Notes: generated by a model from the letters alone, not told the origin. Shown: positions 1 to 5,758, numbered from the stretch's first letter. The stretch is 5,758 nucleotides of DNA from an uncultured Coleofasciculus sp. (GCA_902805485.1 CADCTM010000012.1:1-5758), one strand, 5' to 3'. Numbers and translations: made by a program.

Positions 1-23
1 AGATGTACTTTAATTTTAAAATC

Positions 24-54
24 GTAGAGACGTATCCCAAGGATACGTCTCTAC
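24..54. repeat. Perfect 14-bp inverted repeat (hairpin), possible chlB terminator
   Basis: The left arm GTAGAGACGTATCC (24-37) and the right arm GGATACGTCTCTAC (41-54) are exact reverse complements around a 3-base loop, CAA. The hairpin starts 27 bases beyond the chlB stop codon, where a transcript end would be expected. Read on the minus strand it is followed by GATTTTAAAATT, which is T-containing but not a classic uninterrupted T tract, so its efficiency as an intrinsic terminator is uncertain. The GTAGAGACG outer arm with a self-complementary core resembles small dispersed palindromes that I recall from filamentous cyanobacteria. The hairpin itself is seen directly; membership of a repeat family is from memory and terminator function is inferred. 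Confidence 0.75.
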
Positions 55-81
55 AAGGTTGTGCGATTTCCTGAAATGAGA

Positions 82-1608
82 TTACGCGCCGACAGATTCC
101 TTCGCCGCATACATCACTTCAAGCGTAATTACACTAAAGCCACGCTCACGAGCAAACTTTTCAGTATTTCGCTTCACCTTACCCCGAACAAAACCAGGAA
201 CTTTATTTAATTCAGCTTGCGCTTCCTTATTCCATCCGAGGTCAGAATCAGCAGAAATACCGCGAGTAATTACTTCCTTAGTATCATGACCACCGAAGAT
301 TTCCAAGAGGTGATCTTCCATTCCCAAAGTAAAGGAATTGTAGACCAAATCTGCCATCTGATTCGTGCCTTCATAACCCAAGAAAGGCTTATAACCGATG
401 GGGAAATCTTGGACATGAATTGGCGCGGCGATAACACCACAAGGGATATTTAAGCGCTTACCAACGTGGCGTTCCATCTGTGTGCCGAAGATAGCGGATG
501 GTTCAATACGAGCGATCGCATCTCCAATTGCTCCATTATCATCACTAATCAGCACTTCATCGCAATATTCGCTCACTTGCTCACGGAACCATTCTTCATC
601 GTACTTGCAGTAAGTACCTGCTAATACGACGTGAATTCCCATCTCCCGCGATAAAATTTTCGTCATCGCCGCCGCGTGGGTATTATCGCCAAATACAACT
701 GCCTTTTTACCTGTTAAATTTTGGCAGTCAATTGAGCGAGAAAACCAAGCCGCTTGGGAAACGTACAAAGTTTGATTGTTGATGTAATCTTCGTAATTAA
801 CATCCGCACCTTGAGCATTTAATACCTGCTGAATCTTACGAATGCAACGCGCTGTTTCCACCACACCCATTGGCGTAATATCTACAAAAGGCGTCCCAAA
901 TTCTTGTTCCAAGAAACGCGCTGTCATTAAGCCGATTTCGCGATACGGCACCAGGTTAAACCAAGCGCGAGGCAAATTCTTCAGGTTGTGAACCGATGCG
1001 CCTTCTGGAATTACTTCATTTACCTGAATACCCAAGTCAGCCATCAACCGCTTCAGTTCTGTGCAATCGTGGTGATTGTGGAAGCCCAGCGAGGAAATGC
1101 CGATAATATTCACCGACGGTTGTTCGGTTTTGCCTTCGGGTAGGTCGCCTTTTTTCTTAGCCTTAGCGATGTAGAATTGGACGACTTGCTCCAAGGTGCG
1201 GTCTGCGGCTTGCAATTCGTTGTAGCGGTAGTGGTTGACATCCGCCAACATTACGTCGCCCTTGGCGTCTAGCTGCGCCCTCTGGACGAAGTTTGCCAAG
1301 TCTTCTTGGAGAATGCTGGAGGTGCATGTGGGGGTGAGGACGATTAAGTCGGGGTTTTCTTCAGCATCTTTGCGGGTGATGTTGTCAACGACTTTTTCTT
1401 GGGAACCACGCGCCAAGACGTTACGGTCAACGGAACTGATTGTTACTGGGGTAAAATTGCGATCGCGTTCTAGCATCGAGCGCATGACGTTAAAGTAGTC
1501 ATCGCCAATTGGTGCATGCATGATGGCGTGGACGTTTTTAAATGAACTAGAAACGCGCAAGGTGCCAATGTGGGCGGGACCTGCATACATCCAGTAAGCC
1601 AATTTCAT
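82..1608 (-). CDS. chlB: Light-independent protochlorophyllide reductase subunit B (ChlB)
   Basis: This is one of the two NifDK-like catalytic subunits of dark-operative protochlorophyllide oxidoreductase. The ChlN/ChlB heterotetramer takes electrons from the ATP-dependent Fe protein ChlL and reduces the C17=C18 double bond of protochlorophyllide to give chlorophyllide a in the cytoplasm without light. The 508-residue product, from MKLAYWMYAG to the stop, has the usual cyanobacterial length. An oxidoreductase/nitrogenase component 1 domain spans about residues 12-410, and a small C-terminal protochlorophyllide-reductase domain about 465-505 (PGFVRGKVKRNTEKFARERG). Asp36 (APIGDD), the unusual aspartate ligand of the [4Fe-4S] cluster, Cys95 (TPTCTSS), the cluster ligand supplied by this subunit, and Asp274 (NYEDY), the proposed proton donor, are all at expected positions, so the gene looks intact. 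An in-frame TTG at 1659 would add 17 residues; ATG at 1608 is preferred because it gives the family N-terminus, has AAGGGA upstream, and the candidate promoter overlaps the extension. chlL and chlN are not in the window. Confidence 0.98.
   Translation of the reverse strand: MKLAYWMYAGPAHIGTLRVSSSFKNVHAIMHAPIGDDYFNVMRSMLERDRNFTPVTISSVDRNVLARGSQEKVVDNITRKDAEENPDLIVLTPTCTSSILQEDLANFVQRAQLDAKGDVMLADVNHYRYNELQAADRTLEQVVQFYIAKAKKKGDLPEGKTEQPSVNIIGISSLGFHNHHDCTELKRLMADLGIQVNEVIPEGASVHNLKNLPRAWFNLVPYREIGLMTARFLEQEFGTPFVDITPMGVVETARCIRKIQQVLNAQGADVNYEDYINNQTLYVSQAAWFSRSIDCQNLTGKKAVVFGDNTHAAAMTKILSREMGIHVVLAGTYCKYDEEWFREQVSEYCDEVLISDDNGAIGDAIARIEPSAIFGTQMERHVGKRLNIPCGVIAAPIHVQDFPIGYKPFLGYEGTNQMADLVYNSFTLGMEDHLLEIFGGHDTKEVITRGISADSDLGWNKEAQAELNKVPGFVRGKVKRNTEKFARERGFSVITLEVMYAAKESVGA
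512..519. repeat. HIP1 octamer GCGATCGC
   Basis: An exact copy of the highly iterated palindrome HIP1, strongly over-represented in many cyanobacterial genomes. This copy lies inside chlB. Confidence 0.9.
1459..1466. repeat. HIP1 octamer GCGATCGC
   Basis: A second exact HIP1 copy, also inside chlB near its 5' end. Confidence 0.9.
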
Positions 1609-1617
1609 ACGCTGTTT

Positions 1618-1623
1618 TCCCTT
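1618..1623 (-). promoter_or_regulatory. Ribosome-binding site of chlB
   Basis: On the minus strand AAGGGA lies 9 bases before the ATG at 1608. It is a partial match to the Shine-Dalgarno sequence (AAGG core). Together with the conserved MKLAYWMYAG N-terminus it favours this ATG over the in-frame TTG at 1659. Confidence 0.5.
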
Positions 1624-1635
1624 TGTGTAGCAAGA

Positions 1636-1664
1636 ATAATGCTCAGTTGGAGCAGTCAATTCAA
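1636..1664 (-). promoter_or_regulatory. Candidate sigma-70-type promoter of chlB
   Basis: On the minus strand, TTGAAT (1659-1664; four of six bases match TTGACA) is separated by exactly 17 bases from CATTAT (1636-1641; four of six match TATAAT). Transcription would start about 20 bases before the chlB ATG, leaving room for the ribosome-binding site. An overlapping alternative is TTGACT followed at 15 bases by TATTCT. This is inferred from consensus and position only; a 12-bp dyad lies directly upstream. Confidence 0.4.
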
Positions 1665-1670
1665 TTATTG

Positions 1671-1706
1671 GATTGCCTCTGATTTTCTCAGAACTCAGAG
1701 GTAATC
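1671..1706. repeat. 12-bp inverted repeat upstream of the chlB promoter
   Basis: GATTGCCTCTGA (1671-1682) and TCAGAGGTAATC (1695-1706) are reverse complements at 11 of 12 positions, separated by 12 bases. The dyad ends 7 bases upstream of the candidate -35 box. It could be an operator or a hairpin in a GH2-like gene transcript reading toward chlB. It has no T tract on either side, so an intrinsic terminator is unlikely. The symmetry is seen directly; a regulatory role is inferred. Confidence 0.5.
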
Positions 1707-1742
1707 ACTAACCGCCGGAGCGGATGTGATCTAATTAGTCTT

Positions 1743-1785
1743 AATGGCTGAGAATCCCTTCCTACTTATAATACAGCCATTTTTT
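1743..1785 (+). other. Inverted repeat followed by a T run on the plus strand
   Basis: AATGGCTG (1743-1750) and CAGCCATT (1774-1781) form an 8-bp perfect stem around a 23-base loop. On the plus strand it runs into six T residues (1780-1785), like a weak intrinsic terminator, but no plus-strand gene ends here. The loop contains TATAAT on the plus strand (1767-1772) and TATTAT on the minus strand, with no good -35 partner for either. Function is unclear. Confidence 0.25.
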
Positions 1786-1842
1786 CGGCGAGCTTTCCAG
1801 ATGCAAAGTGCAACCAATCTTAATCTTTAGTCATGTTTTGGC

Positions 1843-1860
1843 AGGAAATTCTTCTTTCCT
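1843..1860 (-). other. Small hairpin at the 3' end of the GH2-like gene
   Basis: AGGAAA (1843-1848) and TTTCCT (1855-1860) form a 6-bp perfect stem with a 6-base loop, touching the TGA stop of the GH2-like gene. On the minus strand it is followed by GCCAAAAC rather than a T tract, so it is not a convincing intrinsic terminator. It may only stabilise the 3' end of the transcript, or be chance. Confidence 0.25.
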
Positions 1861-4800
1861 CACCAGCGATAGTAACGATAGGGGTCGTCGCCTAAGTCGA
1901 AATCGGTTCGGTAGTCGGGATGATAGAAGTTAGGCTGATTCGAGGTTTTGGGTTTGAAGAAAACTTCATCAGCTTTAAAACTCGCTCCCATATTGGCAAG
2001 AATTTGAGCCAAGGTTCGGGTTTGTCGCCAACGGGTATAACGCAAATAAGTATTTGCATCGGCATTCAACTTGTCGGGGTCGATTTGACAGAATATTGCC
2101 ACTCCTTTCCCGATAGTAATTCGACTGAGTAAACCGTTACTCGCCCTTTCTCCTCCCGATTGAATTAACCAGGTATCATAAGGTGTGCGAGAGTGTAAAT
2201 CAGAAGTACTAATTCCTACGCTTTCTTGCCAATTGGGGAGGGTTGGAAGGGTAGTAATTTTCCCCTGATCCAAACGAACTCCTAAGGCTGTAGAAGAGGA
2301 ACTTCGGGGTAAGAAAAATACTTTGCCACCCTTATTTAAATAAGCTTGCAAGTCTTTATCTTCTAAATTCGTCCCAGCACCGATAATTGTTAGTTGTGCA
2401 TCAGTTATTAAGGAGTTAGATGAATGATAAATTAAACCTAGTGCATCAAGTTTAGCTTTATCTAATTCATTACCAATTAAAATTACTTTGTTTGCTTTGG
2501 GAGATAAGGGTGCATTTGTCCCGTATTCGATAAGCTGTTGAGCAATTTTTGCTGCTGCCGCATCTATTGGGATGTGATCTTCTAAGTCCAAAGTATTTAA
2601 AATTAGCCGTCCTTTGCCGTAGTCAAGTTCCATCAGGGGACTGTAGGCTAAATCAAATTCAGACTCTAAAATCGGTCGCCAAGAACTATGGTGTGGCTTC
2701 TCTAGGTCGGCACTGCTAACTGTACCGCGATTTCCCCAGTGCCAGCCATAGAAGGGTACACCGTGAGGACTGCGCTTCACATCGGCTTGATTCAGGGTGT
2801 TGGGGTAGGCTTCTGTTAGGGTACTTTCGCCTGTCCAGTCGCGTAAATCAAGTTCATCTAAGCCGTTGAGGATGGGATGGGTGGTGTTAACGGGGAAGAC
2901 GCGGCGGGTTTGGTGGGGGGAAATGCGGAAGCCGAGTTGTTGTAGCCATTGGGGATTTTGAGTAAATGCGATCGCACATCCCCCATTCCGCACAAATGCT
3001 TCTAATCCCGCTGGCGGCGATGACAACGCCTCGCGACCAATTACCAGTAACTTCGGGACGAGTGAATTATCCCACGGCACAACCTTATATCCTAGTTGCT
3101 GCAACATCCGGGTTGTCTTGCCAACGGGGTCAAAAACGGTAATTGTGCCATTTTGTTTCGGGAGTTTGGGGAAGACGCGGAACCCAAAACGGTCTTCATG
3201 GGTAGCTGTACCAATGCTGGCGTTCAAGCGGATGTCTCCATCAACTTTCTGTCTTATATCTCCGGATAGATTTACTTCTATAGGGAAAAATAAGGTTTGA
3301 CCTGTCTCAATTGTTCCAGTTTTTTGGGTCTTAGCAAGCTGTTGGTTATTTACAGTGACTTGCCAGTTGAAAGAAAATCTTTGGGTTGACCGGGTATCGT
3401 TAATTAGGACAACTTGCTTTTGCAGTTTTTGTCCGGTTGTAAAGTTATGATCTTTTGCGGTAAATGCGTCTGCTGAACCTGCGATCCATGCAAGTGTTGG
3501 GCGATTATTTTGCAGTAATGCTTGTCCACTGGGGTGGATAATATTGGCTTCGGGTTGCAAGTTGTACCAAAGAGATTTGGACACTTGTTTTAGATATACA
3601 CCGCGCCCATCTGGAGAACGATTAATTTCTATCTGTTTTTTGCCTTCTTTGGGTTCCCAACCTTGACCATTATTCCAGGGAATCATCCCACCTGTCACGC
3701 CCATTGTACGCCAACTTCGCCAGGTGTTGGTATTAAATAATTGCTGTAGTTTTTGGAATGCCGGGGCAAAATTTAGTTCTGCTTTGCCGTACCAATTTTG
3801 ATATTCTTGGTCTTTAATAAACAACTCACGAATTTTGTTTCTATACTCTGGAGTTTCTAATTCGTAAGCTTGTTTGCCCAAATAAATAGCGCTAAATTCG
3901 GTCATTAATGGTTCGCTAACTACTGATGAGGCAAAACCATTACGACCCCGCATCATGGTGGCGTGTAAGGGTGTACCGAACTCGACTACCATGTAGGGCA
4001 TATCGCCGCTTTGTTGCCAGTTTGAAAGCCATTCTTCCCGTTCTTGTAGGGGAATCATATTAAGGTAAGAGTTTAAGGAGTAGACATCTCCGACGCTTGC
4101 GCCTTGGTGCATCATTACGGGGCGAGTGGGGTCATATTTTTTAATGATGCTGACAGCTTCTTCGCCAATTGCAACGATTTCTTTCAGACGTTTGTCTTCA
4201 ATTTGAGTGATCGTGCCGACGATGTTTTTCTGTCCGATTCGTCGCGGGTTTTGGTCGTCGCTATGACCGAAAAAGTTGGGACTATTTGCCCACATTAAGA
4301 TTGAGGGATGGTTGCGGTAGCGGCGCAAGTCGGTTGCCATGCGTTTTTCCCAGTTTGTCCTTGAGGAGTTCCAGGTTTTTGAGGAGGCAATGGGAGCGAT
4401 GTCAAGGGCGGGTACAATGATTGGGAAGCCTTTAAGGTCGGCGCGTTCGGCAATTATTTCTCGAAAGTGCCATTTTCCGCGTTCGTCGTGGTTCCAGGGC
4501 CAAAGTTCGGCGATGTTAAATCCTGCCCAATTGTAGCCGTCGATCATGCGGTCAGCGACTTGGGGAATGCCGATCGCCCAAGGTTCTTCCATATTAATTG
4601 GTCGCAAGCGAATCTGGGTTCCGTTTAAGTAAAATTTTCGCCCTTCGATCCAGAATTCTCTAAAGCCGAATTGTTGATTATATTCATCGTCAATCTTGTT
4701 ACCTTTTGTGGTAAGTTTGAGGGTGTAAAGGTTGGGTTTTCTAACGTCCCATAAGCGCGGGTTTTGCCAATTCCAAACTGCTTTTATGGTTTGGGTTGGT

Positions 4801-5642
4801 GTAGATTTTAGATGGGCGTCAGTGGTAAATTCTTGTTCAATTTCGCCTTTTTCATTAAGCATTTGGGCGACAAGTTTTACCTTCCCAGCTTGGGTAATTC
4901 CTGTTATTTCTATGTCTAATTCAATCTGCTTTTTCCGGGTTGAAGGTTGTATAAATACGTCGCGAATCTGGGGCTGATTTGGGATACTGAGCAAGCGAAC
5001 TTCGCCGATGAGTCCCCGTGAGTCGAGGTTTGCTTCTGTAGTGTGCATCTCATTGGGACCCATAATCAGGGTCTTTTTTTGGGTAGAAGCGATCGCGTTT
5101 ACGAGTATCGATAAGTTTGCTTCTTTTCCTGGCTTAACGACTCTAGTAATATCAACAGCACCGTAAGGCCAATCTATTTCGCCACATTTAATTCCGTCAA
5201 TGTATATTTCTGCATCGGTACTAACTCGTTTGATGTCGAGTAAAAGGGCTTTACCTTGCAAATTTTGGGGTATTTTTATTGTGCGTTGATACCAAGCTTT
5301 TGTAAGTTTTGAACCGTCGAAATTTTCCCAAGCTTTTCCGGTTCCTCGCTTTGTTATTCCAGGAATAGAGTTGTCATTTTCGCGTTGCCAGTCACCAGGT
5401 ACTAAGATATCACCCCAGCCTGTTTTAGGAGGTTGTTGGGATGAGGATTCGGTTGGCATAAATTGCCAATTGCCATTGAGGTAGATTTGGCTACGCTTGC
5501 TGTTGAATTTTGTTAAGGAGTAGCTAGGAATTTGGAGATTCGGGCAATTAGCAGAATGTCCCTTTTGGATGTGATTGTTTAATCCAAATAGAAGAAAGGT
5601 TAAGCTGAATATTATTGATAGTTTCGCCAGTTTACTTTTCAT
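1860..5642 (-). CDS. Large exported GH2-like protein lacking the usual acid/base glutamate
   Basis: This 1260-residue protein has the glycoside hydrolase family 2 order of domains (beta-galactosidase, beta-glucuronidase and beta-mannosidase relatives). Residues 1-31 are a probable signal sequence. Residues ~50-222 are the sugar-binding jelly-roll (LNGNWQF, VPGDWQ, AWYQRTIKIP, IYIDGIKCGE). Residues ~225-332 are an immunoglobulin-like sandwich, and ~333-660 a TIM barrel with HPSILMW, YDPTRPV and the nucleophile motif MVVEFG (Glu554). Residues ~715-825 are another beta-sandwich. Residues ~835-1225 appear to be two alpha/beta modules related to each other, resembling glutamine-amidotransferase/beta-galactosidase-trimerization folds. 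A short aromatic tail ends in DPYRYYRW. The Asn-Glu acid/base motif is replaced: W451-A-N-S-P-N456. Polysaccharide processing or binding outside the cytoplasm is therefore the best inference; substrate and activity are unknown. ATG at 5642 is chosen because it gives the signal sequence, though no Shine-Dalgarno site precedes it. The frame is uninterrupted. At most 50 bases separate it from a likely upstream gene on the same strand. Confidence 0.9.
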   Translation of the reverse strand: MKSKLAKLSIIFSLTFLLFGLNNHIQKGHSANCPNLQIPSYSLTKFNSKRSQIYLNGNWQFMPTESSSQQPPKTGWGDILVPGDWQRENDNSIPGITKRGTGKAWENFDGSKLTKAWYQRTIKIPQNLQGKALLLDIKRVSTDAEIYIDGIKCGEIDWPYGAVDITRVVKPGKEANLSILVNAIASTQKKTLIMGPNEMHTTEANLDSRGLIGEVRLLSIPNQPQIRDVFIQPSTRKKQIELDIEITGITQAGKVKLVAQMLNEKGEIEQEFTTDAHLKSTPTQTIKAVWNWQNPRLWDVRKPNLYTLKLTTKGNKIDDEYNQQFGFREFWIEGRKFYLNGTQIRLRPINMEEPWAIGIPQVADRMIDGYNWAGFNIAELWPWNHDERGKWHFREIIAERADLKGFPIIVPALDIAPIASSKTWNSSRTNWEKRMATDLRRYRNHPSILMWANSPNFFGHSDDQNPRRIGQKNIVGTITQIEDKRLKEIVAIGEEAVSIIKKYDPTRPVMMHQGASVGDVYSLNSYLNMIPLQEREEWLSNWQQSGDMPYMVVEFGTPLHATMMRGRNGFASSVVSEPLMTEFSAIYLGKQAYELETPEYRNKIRELFIKDQEYQNWYGKAELNFAPAFQKLQQLFNTNTWRSWRTMGVTGGMIPWNNGQGWEPKEGKKQIEINRSPDGRGVYLKQVSKSLWYNLQPEANIIHPSGQALLQNNRPTLAWIAGSADAFTAKDHNFTTGQKLQKQVVLINDTRSTQRFSFNWQVTVNNQQLAKTQKTGTIETGQTLFFPIEVNLSGDIRQKVDGDIRLNASIGTATHEDRFGFRVFPKLPKQNGTITVFDPVGKTTRMLQQLGYKVVPWDNSLVPKLLVIGREALSSPPAGLEAFVRNGGCAIAFTQNPQWLQQLGFRISPHQTRRVFPVNTTHPILNGLDELDLRDWTGESTLTEAYPNTLNQADVKRSPHGVPFYGWHWGNRGTVSSADLEKPHHSSWRPILESEFDLAYSPLMELDYGKGRLILNTLDLEDHIPIDAAAAKIAQQLIEYGTNAPLSPKANKVILIGNELDKAKLDALGLIYHSSNSLITDAQLTIIGAGTNLEDKDLQAYLNKGGKVFFLPRSSSSTALGVRLDQGKITTLPTLPNWQESVGISTSDLHSRTPYDTWLIQSGGERASNGLLSRITIGKGVAIFCQIDPDKLNADANTYLRYTRWRQTRTLAQILANMGASFKADEVFFKPKTSNQPNFYHPDYRTDFDLGDDPYRYYRW
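2968..2975. repeat. HIP1 octamer GCGATCGC
   Basis: A third exact HIP1 copy, inside the GH2-like gene where it encodes part of the first C-terminal alpha/beta module. Confidence 0.9.
5089..5096. repeat. HIP1 octamer GCGATCGC
   Basis: A fourth exact HIP1 copy, in the sugar-binding domain part of the GH2-like gene. Four copies in 5.8 kb is far above chance and supports a HIP1-rich cyanobacterial host for both genes, with no sign that the GH2-like gene is a recent import. Confidence 0.9.
5550..5642 (-). other. Signal sequence of the GH2-like protein
   Basis: Residues 1-31 show a lysine-containing n-region (MKSKLAKLS), a hydrophobic core (IIFSLTFLLFGL, residues 10-21) and a polar c-region ending GHSA before Asn32-Cys33. 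Cleavage after Ala31 is possible, but His at -3 is not ideal, so the segment could instead remain as a membrane anchor. Cys33 is not preceded by a lipobox, so a lipoprotein is unlikely. Confidence 0.7.
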
Positions 5643-5675
5643 AGTTTAAGTAATAATTGGCGGTTAATAGACTGG

Positions 5676-5699
5676 TTCTTAAGTTTTTGTGGTTAAGAA
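5676..5699. repeat. 7-bp AT-rich inverted repeat before the GH2-like gene
   Basis: TTCTTAA (5676-5682) and TTAAGAA (5693-5699) are exact reverse complements with a 10-base spacer. The dyad overlaps the stop codon of the possible upstream gene and lies 34 bases before the GH2-like start codon. It has no T tract downstream on the minus strand. It may be a weak hairpin, an operator, or chance in AT-rich DNA. I found no convincing -35/-10 pair in the 5643-5692 gap. Confidence 0.3.
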
Positions 5700-5758
5700 T
5701 TAGTTACTGATTGCTTTTTTGCAACTTCTTGATAGTATTGAGACATCTTAATCGCATT
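5693..5758 (-). CDS. Probable 3' end of an unidentified upstream gene (partial)
   Basis: Read on the minus strand from the window edge, 21 sense codons (NAIKMSQYYQEVAKKQSVTN, then Ser) lead to a TAA at 5693-5695. The polar, charged composition is plausible for a protein C-terminus, but the piece is too short to recognise a family, and an open stretch of 21 codons can occur by chance. If real, the gene ends 50 bases before the ATG of the GH2-like gene and could be co-transcribed with it. Alternatively only ATG at 5746 would give a 17-codon peptide, which I consider less likely. Confidence 0.35.
   Translation of the reverse strand, partial: NAIKMSQYYQEVAKKQSVTNS

Noticed and set aside
66..77. 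ATTTC/GAAAT short inverted repeat close to the chlB stop
   Set aside because: Only five base pairs with a 2-base gap in AT-rich DNA; expected by chance and too tight a loop to be meaningful.
217..453. Open frame on the plus strand opposite chlB
   Set aside because: It lies entirely opposite a highly conserved chlB coding sequence, shows no recognisable family and is best explained as a shadow frame. The same applies to 1235-1498.
1701..1714. Possible NtcA site starting GTAATCACTAACC
   Set aside because: The second half is not TAC at the required 8-base spacing, so the GTA-N8-TAC pattern is not met.
4566..4580. CCGATCGC resembling HIP1
   Set aside because: It differs from GCGATCGC at the first base, so it was not counted as a HIP1 copy.
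1920..5000. Several open frames of 60-81 codons on the plus strand opposite the GH2-like gene (1920-2132, 3118-3300, 4104-4298, 4339-4536, 4732-4977)
   Set aside because: All are fully embedded antisense to an intact 1260-codon gene, show no recognisable family, and are what chance gives in a long coding region.
5544..5552. Possible lipoprotein attachment at Cys33 of the GH2-like protein
   Set aside because: The residues before the cysteine are His-Ser-Ala-Asn, which do not fit a lipobox (the -1 position should be small, such as Gly or Ala).
1..5758. CRISPR array, tRNA, rRNA, insertion sequence or toxin-antitoxin module
   Set aside because: No regularly spaced direct repeats, no tRNA- or rRNA-like stretch, and no transposase or small paired genes could be found in any frame.

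Overview
The window looks like a piece of a filamentous cyanobacterial chromosome. Three things point there: a full-length light-independent protochlorophyllide reductase subunit (ChlB) of the cyanobacterial/plastid length; four copies of the HIP1 octamer GCGATCGC in 5.8 kb; and a perfect hairpin with GTAGAGACG-type arms, a style of small dispersed palindrome I recall as common in Nostoc/Calothrix-like genomes. Base composition is moderate to AT-rich, also in keeping with that group. The exact genus cannot be fixed from this window.

Layout: all genes lie on the minus strand, so transcription runs right to left. At the right edge (5693-5758) is the probable last 21 codons of an unidentified upstream gene. 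After about 50 bases comes a very large gene (1860-5642, 1260 aa) for an exported protein built on a glycoside hydrolase family 2 (GH2) scaffold. A 251-base intergenic region (1609-1859) follows. It holds a 12-bp dyad, a candidate -35/-10 promoter and a ribosome-binding site. Then comes chlB (82-1608, 508 aa). The left edge (1-81) carries a 14-bp perfect hairpin, 27 bases beyond the chlB stop, which may act as transcript end and/or be a dispersed repeat.

The two complete genes have no obvious functional link. ChlB is a cytoplasmic, oxygen-sensitive enzyme subunit of dark chlorophyll synthesis, working with ChlN and ChlL, which are not encoded here. The GH2-like protein has a signal sequence and probably acts in the periplasm, at the outer membrane or outside the cell. 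A candidate promoter directly before chlB suggests that chlB is transcribed on its own, although no strong terminator is visible between the two genes.

The most unusual item is the GH2-like protein. It keeps the catalytic nucleophile Glu554 (MVVEFG), but the near-universal Asn-Glu acid/base motif after strand beta-4 is replaced by Pro-Asn (W451-A-N-S-P-N456). Other active-site signature motifs also diverge. About 400 extra C-terminal residues appear to contain two related alpha/beta domains in tandem, ending in an aromatic/acidic tail. It could be an enzyme with altered chemistry or a non-catalytic polysaccharide-binding protein. I saw no CRISPR array, tRNA, rRNA, insertion sequence or phage gene.
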